A stretch of 64,000 bases of DNA, taken from Caldilineaceae bacterium. Lineage in GTDB: Bacteria > Chloroflexota > Anaerolineae > Caldilineales > Caldilineaceae. Shown piece after piece: positions 8,153 through 17,800 of the stretch (the first letter of the stretch is position 1; each line of letters opens with the position of its first letter). The position numbers and the translations under genes are program-made. The notes beneath the pieces were generated by a model. The model searched no databases and was not told the DNA's origin. It was given only the letters and a program-made list of their open reading frames with translations. The stretch covers positions 62,001-126,000 of the forward strand of contig JALHQH010000028.1 of NCBI GenBank assembly GCA_022842065.1. Direction: 5' to 3'.

Positions 8153-8623
8153 TTACCGCATTACCGGCGGCAAGTAGAGTTTATGTTTTCCACCCGGCTG
8201 GCCACCTGTCACTGCAATTTGGATGGGAACCGTGTGGGAGGCATAGCCCGATAGCACGGTAATTTGGGCCTGGCCGCCCCGACTGCCGGCGGTGTAAGTG
8301 GCCGTGACTTGGCCTTGCGCATCGGTCACGACGCTGGCGGGGCTGACGGTGCCCAAACCGCCGTAGAAAACAACTAATTGGTCGGCGACCGGTTGGCCGG
8401 CCGGGTCGCGCAGGGTCGCGTTGATGGCGCTCTGCTGCCCTGGTTGAAGGGCCGTGGTGGCGAGGGTCACGGCCAAGCTGTTGGCCAGTGTGACTTGTGC
8501 GGTGACACGTTGGGCTTGCGCCGCTGGCGTAAGCGGCCATTGAGTTAACCCTATGGCGACCACTAAGAGCGCCAAGAGCAAGAGCAGATACCAGTAAAAT
8601 TGTTGCCACGTGAACGTTTGCAT
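8153..8623 (-). CDS. secreted single Big-1 (invasin-type Ig) domain protein with C-terminal YLPxxxR tail
   Basis: This 156-residue protein has an N-terminal hydrophobic signal or anchor (residues 9-27). One bacterial Ig-like domain of the Big-1/invasin type follows (about 45-140; pattern TLRDPAGQPVADQLVVF, then TDAQGQVTATYTAG). A short Gly/Pro linker leads to the C-terminal tail KLYLPPVMR. It starts 21 bp after RHS1 with AGGAG at proper spacing, so it is cotranscribed with the RHS gene. The same gene order recurs at 44562. Its role could be surface display of, or anchoring next to, the RHS protein (inference). Confidence 0.8.
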   Translation of the reverse strand: MQTFTWQQFYWYLLLLLALLVVAIGLTQWPLTPAAQAQRVTAQVTLANSLAVTLATTALQPGQQSAINATLRDPAGQPVADQLVVFYGGLGTVSPASVVTDAQGQVTATYTAGSRGGQAQITVLSGYASHTVPIQIAVTGGQPGGKHKLYLPPVMR

Positions 8624-8644
8624 GAGAATTTCTCCTGACTTGTG

Positions 8645-11600
8645 TTACTTCATTGCCTGACCCAGCTCTTTTTGGAATGCGACATTACGTGGCTCGGTGC
8701 TTGCCGGCCCGTCATAGAGCTTGCCCATGGTTTCGTGATAGGTGTCGTTATATTGATCCAATTGCAGATCCTGTAACATTATCTCTGCGCCCAGGGTTGC
8801 TTTGTCATTGGCGAGGGCTTCCACCTGGCGCAGTTGGCGATGGATCGTATCGCCCAGGGCAAAGATCAGTTGATCCTTGGTGCGAAATTCCTCCTTATGG
8901 CCGCGGATGTTAATCAGCCCAACGGCCTCGGTAGCCTGTAGGCGTGGATTGTAATCGCCTGTGGTGACCCAGTCACGGATGTGGTCGTAGACGCGCAGGC
9001 CGCTTTTTGCGTCGCGCCCGCCGAGGTTGCCACGTAGATGAACCGTCCAGCCCGACTTTTCCAGTGACTTAATCAAGCGTTGCCCTTCGTGAGTCTTCTT
9101 AAAGAGCCGCCACGCCTTCATGAACCCCGGTGTCTGGCGCAGCGCCTTAGAGATGACAATCTCGCGCCCATCAGGGTCGATGTATTTGAGCGGATTGCCG
9201 GCGGCATAACTGTAGCCATTCGCCATCTGGGGGTGGGTCAGATAGTTCAGCAGCGCTGCGTTCTGCTGCGGGTTCCCGCCATATTCCTGCACCACTGGGT
9301 CAACACTGATAAAGTGGCCCGTGTTGGCGTCATAGTAGCGCCCGCCAAAGTAGTGCAGGCCACTGTGGTCCAACTCTTTGCCGGCATAGCCATAATCAAC
9401 GGGACCCCCATTCAGTCGGTAGCGCAACGGCCCATAGGGGTAGTAGACCTGCTCCCGCAACACTGCGCCCTGGGCATCCAATAGTAGGTTGGTGCTTCCC
9501 AGGTGGTCGCTGAGATACCATTGCAGCGCGGCCGGGAGGGGTGGACTAACTGTAGCTGGGCTGTCGAAGCTCGTTAACAAGGTGGTTGGCTCGAAAGACT
9601 TACTGATCTGCGCAATGCGATCTTCATCGTCAAAGATGTAGAAGATCAACCGGTCATCCCGGACTTCCACATTTTCGCCGACATAGAGCGTGCTGCTGAC
9701 GGCTGCACCCAGGCGCACTGCTTGGCGCACGCGCTGCCCCTCGGCATTGTAGGTATAACTGGTTTGTACGCTACCCATGTCGGTGGCGACTAATTGATCT
9801 TTGGCATTCCAGGTGTAGCTGCGCCGGCCATCGTTCACCAGATTACCGTTCGCATTATAACGGTAGGTGACGCCGCCGGCACTGGTCAGCGCATGGGGGC
9901 CGGCCCCATTTTCACCATAACGCAACTCACCCAGATTTTGGTTGGGTGTGTCGGGCGTCCCCGTGCTCGTTTTGCGCACGAGATTGCCAATGGCATCATA
10001 GCCATAGTCGATCTGGCCATAGACGCCGGCCGCACTGGTGAGCCGGTAGAGCGCATCGTAGTCGAAGGTCTGGGTCTGCGCGCTGGGTAGCCCACCGGCG
10101 GCCGCGCGCATATCGACCATGCTGCGCAGATTGCTGGCTCCGTCAAAGGTGTAGCCTAGCTCCTGTAATGGCTCACTCCCGCGCCGCGCCTGCAAGGCCG
10201 TCAGCCGCAGCCGGTTGTCGTACCCATAGCTGCTCACCACGCCGTTGGCATAGGTGATGTTGGCGCGCTGGTTGGCTGGGGTATATTGGATATTGTCAAC
10301 GACGCCGGGAATCCGCTGAAGCAATCCACCCGCGTCATATTCATAATCCAGCGCCGTGCCGTCCGGGTAGATCACCTTGGTCACGCGGTTCATGGCATCA
10401 AACCTGGTGTGGGTGACAAAGGTGTAACCTTCCTCGCGAAAATGGCGCAGGCTAGCGATTACGTTGCCGCGGGCATCATAGGCATAGTGAATCGTCCCGG
10501 CCTGATCCTCAATGTAGGCCAGCCGGCCCAAGGTATTTTGCGCGCCGGGGTAACGCGTCTCCAGATCGCCGTCATAGTGATAGATCGCGTTGACCTCAGT
10601 TGGGCGGCCATCGGTGTAGTGCAGCGTTTCGCGCACGGGCCGGTTGGCAGCATCATACTGCGTCTCCACCACCTGGCCCTTCGCATCCACCGTGCGAATG
10701 AGATTGCCGTTGTCATCATAAGTGTAGTCGATCGTGCCCCGGTTTGGCTCTTGCAGGTGCAACTTGCGCCCCAGCCCATCGTAGCGCATGGTGCGCGTGT
10801 TGCCCTGGCCGTCGATCATTTTGGTCAGGTTGCCTTGCAGATCATAACCATAGCTGGTAGTGATCGGCATGCGTTGACCGTTGACCAGGTTGGTCTCCTC
10901 GACGCTGATCAGCCGCTGCAAGCCATCATAGACAAGGGTCGTCGGCGTATTGGCATGGGGCGAATCCGCGCGATTATCTTCCTCATCCCTTTGCACTTGG
11001 GCTAGCGGCCGGTGAATGATTGAACTGTAGGTGCCATCCGGGTTTTCGGTACGCACGACGCGGCTCATGGCGTCGTAATAGAGCGTGTTCTTGGGTTGTG
11101 CTGCCGGCGGTAGTTGATAGGCAAAGCCATCGGCGTAGTAGGGTTGGAACTGTTGAGAGACGCTTTGGCGCGCATTGTAGGTCACCGCCTCTTCGACCAC
11201 GACTTTGTTATCCGCCGCTTCCCGGCGCGTCTGCAATTTGCGCCCCAGACCATCATAATAGGTGACGCTGGTCACAACGTCATTGCCGCCGCTTTGCACC
11301 CGTTGTTCGGTCGTGATCGCGCTGCGCGGGCTGCCGATAGCGTAGCTGAATTGCTGTGTCGGTAGCGCCAGCGTATCGCCCGGCTCGACAATTTTGTGCA
11401 AGCGGCTAAAGGTATCATAGACAAAGAAGAGCGGCTGCCCGTTGTAGTCGGTGGCGGCCATCGGCTTGCCCAGGCCGGGATGATAGATCGCCGCGTAAGA
11501 AAGCACATTGCCGTCGCCCAGGTGCAGTTGTTCCAGGACCGGGAAGGTGTGCAGTTGGGCGTCATACTCGACCGTGGTGCGATTGCCATTGGCGTCCATG

Positions 11601-14473
11601 ATGCCGATGACGTTGCCATATTGATCATAGGCGTGGCTCTTGGTGACGATATAGCGATTCTCGCCCGCCGGTCCTAAACCGCCTTCCTGGAGCATCAACT
11701 GTCCGCGCGTGATCCCCCCCAGCGGCAGGCCGACATAGGCTGCGCCGTCATAGTAGAAGCGTTGGTCACTGACAAAGGCACCGGTTTCGTCAGTCTGATA
11801 GACGCGCTGCGGGCGGTTAAGCAACCAGCCTTCCAGGTTGTAGGCATAGTCGGTGTACTTGAGCAATTCATCATCGCCGCAACTTAGATCAGGGTTCACT
11901 GCGGGGCCACAGACTTGGCCATAGTTGAACTCCCTGGTGAGATTGCCATAGCTGTCCTGTTCATATGTTTGGCGCAGTTGCACCGGTTGCGCCTGTTGCT
12001 CGTGGACAAAGCGGTCAGCCTGGCTGAGATAGGCGTAGGCAATCGGTTTGTTGGTGCGCGTCTCTCCTGGCGCAACCACCACCAGGGTCGTGAGCTGATT
12101 GACCGTGCGCTCGAAGCAGCCGGTAAAATCGCCACTACACGCGCCGCCCTCGGCTAACACTTCCTTGGTCAGCAACAAGCCTTTGCGACTTTCATCGACC
12201 ATGCCCACATCATAGGTGTGACGGGTGACGGTGGTCGGCGCGGTGGGGTCGCCCCGTTTGATCTCTTCGCTGCGCACAAAGCCGCGGAACTCCTTTTGCA
12301 CGCCATCGTAGTAACCGTCGCGATAGTGATAGTCGATGACATAGTCGTCGCCACTGTTCGCATCATGCACTTTCACCTGGCGCACTACCTGCACCGGGAA
12401 GGGCAAGTTAACCTGCCAGGGTGTCCCCGCATCCCAGTCGGCGATATGATCAGCGACGGAGGATTTGTAGTCGATCTGGATCGTGCAGCCCAAGCCATTG
12501 TCCACACTTTTGAGCAGGAAGGGTTGCGCGCCGACCGAGAAATCGACATATTGCAGCGCCTCGTTGGCTTGGGCCGGGTAGCGGCTGTAGAGCAACTCAA
12601 CCGCACCATCGCCGTCCATGTCGGCCAGGCGCACAGCGGTATCTTCGCCATTAAAGGGTGGGGTATCACGCAGCACAATCGGCGCGGTCAAGCTGCCATC
12701 GCCCAGGCTAAGCCAATAGGTGACGGTGCGGTTGCCCGGCAAGACCAGATCGACCAGCCCGTCGTTGTTCAGATCGCCGGCTTGGATCTGTGCCGACTGC
12801 GCACCGACGCCACTTGGTGGATTGAGCAGGGTTTCGCCTTCAGCATAACTGCCGTTGCCGTTGTGCGCCCAGTAGACCACCAGCCCATCGCGCACAAAGA
12901 GCAGATCCTCCATGCGGTCGCCGGTAATGTCGCCCACCTTGATATTCGGATCGCTAAATTTGGCGGCGTCACCCGCGGCGGGTGCGGGGACATCAAAGTC
13001 GGCGGTGGCGCTCCATGCCCCCTCCCGTGCCAGCCAGATCTTCAGGCGACCGCCGGTGCTCAGCACCACATCGATGCGGTGGTCATTGTTGACATCGATC
13101 AACTGCACATTGGGGTCGTTGAGGTCAAAACCGGGTGAGGGGCCAAAATCAACGCGACCATCCTTTTCCCATTCGCCGTCAGCTTTGTTGGTGTAGTAGA
13201 AGAAGGGCGCGCCGGCCGTATCCCCCGCCTTGACCAGCAGATCAACGCGGCCATCGCCATTCATGTCGGCCATACGCACGTTGGGGCTAGAGATGCGTTC
13301 GGGCGGCGATTGGGTCGGGTAGATCGGTTCGGTCTGCCAGCGTCCTTTGCCCCGGTTGAGATAAAAGCGATGGCCGTCTGCCGCGGTGTAAGCGAGGTCG
13401 GGCAGACCATCGGCGTTGATATCGACCAGATCTGCGTCAGGGTTGGTTAGCCCCAGTGGGGGTGGATTTTGCATCGTCACCACCGCTGATTGGCTGGGAT
13501 CAAACTGGGTGTAGGTGAACTGGTGGGGCGGCAAGGTGCTCACCCCATCATCACCCACCTGGGTTACGCTGATTAACAGCGAGTACTTGCCCGTGGATTG
13601 CTCCGGCGCATAGGCAAAGTTGTAGGCGCGCACCAATTTGCCCAGTGCGGTCATCTCCAGCCTGGTACCCCGAAGTGCCTGGGTAATGGGTGCGCCACTG
13701 CGCCGGTCGGTAAAGGGGTCGGGGCGCGGGGCATAGTGGAAGATCACGGCGCTCTCCACCCCGGTTGCGCCTTGGTTATAACGAATCGCACTGAGGTAGG
13801 CATAGCCACCATCGTGCTGATAGCTGTAGATCAACTCATTGCCAGTGGGGTCGATCTGGCGCGCCAACTCCCAGCGGAAGCTGCCCTGTGCAGTGACGAC
13901 GCGGCTGTTCTCACTTTCGCCAAAGAGGTAGCGCATGCCATCGGGCGAGTGGGCTTCCCAACCGCCCCCCGCCAGCCGCCGGAAACGCATAAAACGCCCC
14001 TCATTTTCAAAACGATAAGTGCCATCGGCCAGGGGCACGAGCTTTTCGCCGTCATTGTAGATGAATTCATCGCGGCTGTCATCATAGCTGGGCAGCCCAT
14101 TTTCGGTCCGGCGTTGGATCGACGGGATGCTGAGCTGCCAGCCCATGCCCCACGGTCCATTGCCGTTGCCACCGTTGTAGGCGAGTTCTAAGTCCGGTTG
14201 CAGGCCAGCGCGGCCCGGCGCGGCGGTAAATTTAACCGGGAAGCTGGCCGTGCCGCTGCTCAAGTCCGGCTCGAAGGTTTCGCCCAATCCTTCCAGCGAG
14301 CCGGGACCGGAGGGCAGCGAGATCACCTGGGGTTTGACGCCCGATTTGTCTTGAGCGCGGGCTGGGCTGGGGTAAAGCGCGCAGAGCGACGCGGTCATGA
14401 GCACGAAGAGCGCAAGGCAGGGACGCAGGATCAGCGCTTGCTGCTGCTCACATGATCGATAGAATTGATACAT
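8645..14473 (-). CDS. SpvB/FG-GAP/RHS protein resembling a fused Tc-toxin B/C component (RHS1)
   Basis: This 1942-residue protein has a signal peptide (1-41). An SpvB-type domain follows (about 48-330; PSGPGSLEGLGETFEPDLS). Next come about six FG-GAP/VCBS Ca-binding repeats (about 350-660; D-x-N-x-D-G-x-x-D), a TcdB-like middle region, many YD repeats (900-1600) and an RHS core. The core contains GHFISVDP and ends NPLKYIDPDG. The last 173 residues (8648-9166) are a unique C-terminal domain. In Tc toxins, B and C form a closed RHS shell that holds the C-terminal toxin domain. The start at 14473 has AGGAAACAGG upstream and gives a clean signal peptide. A SARP-type element lies about 75 bp further upstream. 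No immunity gene is recognisable downstream, only the Big-1 gene. Confidence 0.88.
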   Translation of the reverse strand: MYQFYRSCEQQQALILRPCLALFVLMTASLCALYPSPARAQDKSGVKPQVISLPSGPGSLEGLGETFEPDLSSGTASFPVKFTAAPGRAGLQPDLELAYNGGNGNGPWGMGWQLSIPSIQRRTENGLPSYDDSRDEFIYNDGEKLVPLADGTYRFENEGRFMRFRRLAGGGWEAHSPDGMRYLFGESENSRVVTAQGSFRWELARQIDPTGNELIYSYQHDGGYAYLSAIRYNQGATGVESAVIFHYAPRPDPFTDRRSGAPITQALRGTRLEMTALGKLVRAYNFAYAPEQSTGKYSLLISVTQVGDDGVSTLPPHQFTYTQFDPSQSAVVTMQNPPPLGLTNPDADLVDINADGLPDLAYTAADGHRFYLNRGKGRWQTEPIYPTQSPPERISSPNVRMADMNGDGRVDLLVKAGDTAGAPFFYYTNKADGEWEKDGRVDFGPSPGFDLNDPNVQLIDVNNDHRIDVVLSTGGRLKIWLAREGAWSATADFDVPAPAAGDAAKFSDPNIKVGDITGDRMEDLLFVRDGLVVYWAHNGNGSYAEGETLLNPPSGVGAQSAQIQAGDLNNDGLVDLVLPGNRTVTYWLSLGDGSLTAPIVLRDTPPFNGEDTAVRLADMDGDGAVELLYSRYPAQANEALQYVDFSVGAQPFLLKSVDNGLGCTIQIDYKSSVADHIADWDAGTPWQVNLPFPVQVVRQVKVHDANSGDDYVIDYHYRDGYYDGVQKEFRGFVRSEEIKRGDPTAPTTVTRHTYDVGMVDESRKGLLLTKEVLAEGGACSGDFTGCFERTVNQLTTLVVVAPGETRTNKPIAYAYLSQADRFVHEQQAQPVQLRQTYEQDSYGNLTREFNYGQVCGPAVNPDLSCGDDELLKYTDYAYNLEGWLLNRPQRVYQTDETGAFVSDQRFYYDGAAYVGLPLGGITRGQLMLQEGGLGPAGENRYIVTKSHAYDQYGNVIGIMDANGNRTTVEYDAQLHTFPVLEQLHLGDGNVLSYAAIYHPGLGKPMAATDYNGQPLFFVYDTFSRLHKIVEPGDTLALPTQQFSYAIGSPRSAITTEQRVQSGGNDVVTSVTYYDGLGRKLQTRREAADNKVVVEEAVTYNARQSVSQQFQPYYADGFAYQLPPAAQPKNTLYYDAMSRVVRTENPDGTYSSIIHRPLAQVQRDEEDNRADSPHANTPTTLVYDGLQRLISVEETNLVNGQRMPITTSYGYDLQGNLTKMIDGQGNTRTMRYDGLGRKLHLQEPNRGTIDYTYDDNGNLIRTVDAKGQVVETQYDAANRPVRETLHYTDGRPTEVNAIYHYDGDLETRYPGAQNTLGRLAYIEDQAGTIHYAYDARGNVIASLRHFREEGYTFVTHTRFDAMNRVTKVIYPDGTALDYEYDAGGLLQRIPGVVDNIQYTPANQRANITYANGVVSSYGYDNRLRLTALQARRGSEPLQELGYTFDGASNLRSMVDMRAAAGGLPSAQTQTFDYDALYRLTSAAGVYGQIDYGYDAIGNLVRKTSTGTPDTPNQNLGELRYGENGAGPHALTSAGGVTYRYNANGNLVNDGRRSYTWNAKDQLVATDMGSVQTSYTYNAEGQRVRQAVRLGAAVSSTLYVGENVEVRDDRLIFYIFDDEDRIAQISKSFEPTTLLTSFDSPATVSPPLPAALQWYLSDHLGSTNLLLDAQGAVLREQVYYPYGPLRYRLNGGPVDYGYAGKELDHSGLHYFGGRYYDANTGHFISVDPVVQEYGGNPQQNAALLNYLTHPQMANGYSYAAGNPLKYIDPDGREIVISKALRQTPGFMKAWRLFKKTHEGQRLIKSLEKSGWTVHLRGNLGGRDAKSGLRVYDHIRDWVTTGDYNPRLQATEAVGLINIRGHKEEFRTKDQLIFALGDTIHRQLRQVEALANDKATLGAEIMLQDLQLDQYNDTYHETMGKLYDGPASTEPRNVAFQKELGQAMK
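8648..9166 (-). other. variable C-terminal domain of RHS1
   Basis: These 173 residues follow the RHS-core end motif and are not shared with RHS2. The segment is mostly helical and charged (KTHEGQRLIKSLEKSGW; FALGDTIHRQLRQVEALAN). No known nuclease, deaminase or ADP-ribosylation motif was recognised. By analogy with polymorphic RHS proteins this is the candidate effector part. Confidence 0.6.
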
Positions 14474-14816
14474 ACCTGTTTCCTTTGTCTGTAACCAAAG
14501 TGCTTGCCGGTCAGCGGCAAACACGCCTTAGGTAAGGCCAGGCAACAGGATAGGGAAGACGCGTCACAAAAGCGTCACAGGGTTTGGTGGGAATGGCTGA
14601 TCCACGAAGAAACACGAAAGCACACGAAGAAAGTCAAGCTTCGTGTGCTTTCGTGGATCAGCCATTTGAGGTACTGCTGGCGAATTCAGCGGTGGTTTCA
14701 ACCACCGCCTGACATGCCAAACCCCTTAAGCGGGTTTTTACGTATCAGCGGGAGCCCCTTGGGCGCGGTTTCAACCTGGGGTTGGGATTTCGCCAGCAGT
14801 ATCATTTGAAAATATG
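14474..14816. other. intergenic region between RHS1 and SARP2 with nested inverted repeats
   Basis: Besides the RHS1 promoter site, this region holds an imperfect inverted repeat at 14592-14666 made of CACGAA-type units, with a 10-nt bulge in the left arm. A second element at 14672-14801 is flanked by 13-bp inverted ends (TACTGCTGGCGAA and its complement). It contains an internal 9-bp hairpin at 14689-14708. No ORF of interest was found. Confidence 0.75.
14547..14580 (-). promoter_or_regulatory. SARP-type direct repeat plus -10 box upstream of RHS1
   Basis: On the minus strand two TGTGACGC repeats start 11 bp apart (within 14561-14579). Exactly 8 bp later comes a TATCCT -10 box (14552-14547). 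There is no -35 box. SARP/AfsR activators bind direct repeats with 11-bp spacing located 8 bp upstream of a -10 box. A near-identical site occurs at 57160-57193. Confidence 0.7.
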
Positions 14817-17800
14817 CTACGCCAGTCGTAACGTATGGGCCAGGGTGCGGATTTTACGGTGCGCCGGCGCTTGCCAGAAACAGTGCAGCAGATGTCTATC
14901 GGTCAATTTGCTGGCGTTCTGTTGGAGCCGGTTGTAGGCAGTGGTGAGCAACCGGTCGGCGCGCCGATCACCATTGGCAGAGAGGATAGTGTAACAGGTG
15001 AGATACATCTCGTAGACCTCCTCACCCTGGGGCACTTGTTCGAGCAAACTGGGGACAATCGGCGCGATCAGGGTGGTTGCTGCCATGCCATTGTCCTGTT
15101 GGAAGAGTGCGGTCGCCAGCCCCGCGCTTGCCCAGCGGGCTTGCTTTAGACGGCCAGTTGTGTGCCAGCTATCTTGCGCTTGCTGGAACGTTTGCGCGGC
15201 TTGCGCCAGGTCACCGCGCGCCAAGAGGGCATAGCCGAGATGGAAACGGGCCCAGTTGGCAGCATCTTCAGAAGCTTGTTGCAGGGCAACCCGCAAGGAT
15301 TCCTCGCCGTATGCCACGGCGAGGTCGAAATTGCCTACTTTGCGTTGCAGACAGCAGAGGTTGTGTAACGTGTAACTCTCCTGCAATCGCCACCCAATCT
15401 CCTGGCTGATCCGGCGGGCGCGCTCTAGGTATGCCAGTGCCGCCCCATAGTCACCCAGCATCGACAGCGTATAGCCCAATCCGCCGACGATGCGCATCTC
15501 CAAAGGACGGTTACCGGTCACGCTGAGTAAGTTCAACGCCTCCAACTGATAGGTGCGACCAGCCTGGTACTCTTCCAGCTGGGTGCAGTTGATGCCAAGA
15601 TAGAGCAGAATACGCTGGATCGCGGTGCTGTTGCCCAGCGTGCGCTCAATGGTCAACGCCTCTTGCAGGTAGGTGGCAACGTGGCTGTTCGACTCCCCTA
15701 GATAGGTGATACCCAACTCGAGTAAGATTGCACCGAGCAGGCGGGGTTGCGCAACCTGGCGGGCAAGGCACAACGCTTCTTCCAACTTTTGGCGGGCAGC
15801 GAGCTTCTTGCCATCTGCATCCAAGGCGTAGCCCCATTGATAGAGGCCACGCGCTTCAAATTCACGGTTGGATAACCTTTGGGCGAGCGCGATCAGTTTT
15901 TGCGCCCACTGTTGCGCATCAGTGAGTTTGGTTTGTAAGGTAAGGGCGAAGGATAGTCGTTCCAGTAGGTGCAAACAGAACAATGCACACTGTTCGTCAG
16001 CCCCTGGCTGCTCCAACAATGACTGATCCAACAATGGCTGCGCCAACAAGTGCTGCACTAAGGGCAAAAAGTTTGCTTCGCACTCGGCATTGCGGCCGCT
16101 GGCCGCGTAATATTCGCCCAACGCATCGACACTTTGTAAAAGCAGATCGATCCGCCCTTTTGTCACCGCCCAGCGCCAGACTTGCTGCACATTATCCAGC
16201 TCGCGCTCGATGACGTGGAGGGCCGCTTGCGGCAGCGTACCGTAAAGGGCGACGGCTTGCGCGGCCACCTGCTGGAGATAGAGCGTTGCCAGTTTTTCCT
16301 CTGCCTGGGTTTGGGTAACGGCAGCCAACGTCGCCACGGCAAAACCACGAATCAAGGGGTGCAGATCGTAATAGCCAGCCTCGGCAATGCGCAAGAGGGA
16401 CTTGTAGCGCAGACCGGTCAGGTCGATCAGGGAGGCACCGGTGAGCTGGGAGGCGATCTGGGTCGAAAAGCGCCCCTGACAGAGGGCGAGCACGCTGAGC
16501 GTGTGTTGCTCGCGGGCCGTCAGCAACTGCCAAGAGTAGTCAAAGACGGCCTGCATACTCCGGTGACGGAGGGGCAGATCGCGGTACGTCGTGGCCAACA
16601 CGGCCTGTCCTTCGGTTAAGGCCCGCGCCAGGTCGGCACAATCCAGCTCACCCAGCCAGGTGGTGACCAGCTCAATCGCCAAGGGCATCCCTTCCACCAA
16701 CTGGCAAATGCGCACCACATCACCGCAATTCGCCCCGGTCAGCTTAAACTCCTTGTTCAGCCGGTAGGCGCGCTCGCAGAAGAGGCGCACCGCTGCCGTT
16801 TGCGCGGCATGGGCGAGATCCGGCTGCGTTGGGGTGGTGAGCCCGGCAAGGAGAAAACGATCTTCCGCTTGGCAATTGAGCTGTTCACGCGATGTCACCA
16901 AGAGGGTCACCTGGGGCGCGGCCTGGAGGATCGCCAGCAGCAGATCAACCCCTTCCATCAGGTGCTCCAGATTGTCGATCACCAGCAGCAAATGCTGATG
17001 GGCCAGCAGCGTCAAGAGTTGTTGCAGCGGTGCGGTTGCGCCCGCGGCCGGGTTGGCACCGACCGCAGTCATGATGGCCAGGGGAATGGCCGCCACCTCT
17101 TGCACCCCAGCCAGGCCGACAAAGTAGACCCCATGGCTAAAATGCGCTTGGGTGGCGCGGGCCACTTCAATCGCCAAGCGCGTCTTGCCAATGCCGCCTG
17201 GCCCCACCAACGAGATGAGGCGTGATGTCCCGGCCTGCAACAGCGCTTGAATCTGCACCAGCTCTGCCTCGCGCCCGATAAAGGAAGTCAACTGTTGGGG
17301 CAAATGGTGGCCGGCCGGCTGGCTAACCGTTGGTGGCGGGGGCGGTGTGCTCGGTGGTGGGGTGGCCTGAAGTAGTTGGAGATGCAGCGCCAGCGTCTCC
17401 GGCTCTGGATCAAGACCAAGCTCTTCGTGCAAGCGACTACGGCAACGGTCAAAGACCGCCAAGGCGGCGCTCCGTTCCCCTTGGCGCAGAAAAAGCCGCA
17501 TCTGCTGCCGATAGGCCGGTTCCCGCAAGGGGTCTAATTCAATTTGCCGCTGGGCGTAGCGGTGGGCGCTCGTGAAATCTCCGGTCAGCTCGGCATAGGT
17601 CGCCAGATCTGCGTAAGCCTCGACGGCAAGCAGGTGCAGCCGTTCGCGCTGTAAAAAGAGCCACTCTTCAAAGGCAGGGGCATCCCCCAGCGCAAAGCCC
17701 GCCAAAAATTCCCCGGTATAGAAGGCAACAGCCGCCGCCAGCGTGGCAGCGCAGGCCAGACAGTGATGGCGGGCGACATGATCATGATCCTGGGTGTCCT

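Noticed and set aside
12218..13138. Plus-strand frame of 306 codons opposite RHS1
   Set aside because: Mirror of the FG-GAP repeats on the other strand; no independent support.
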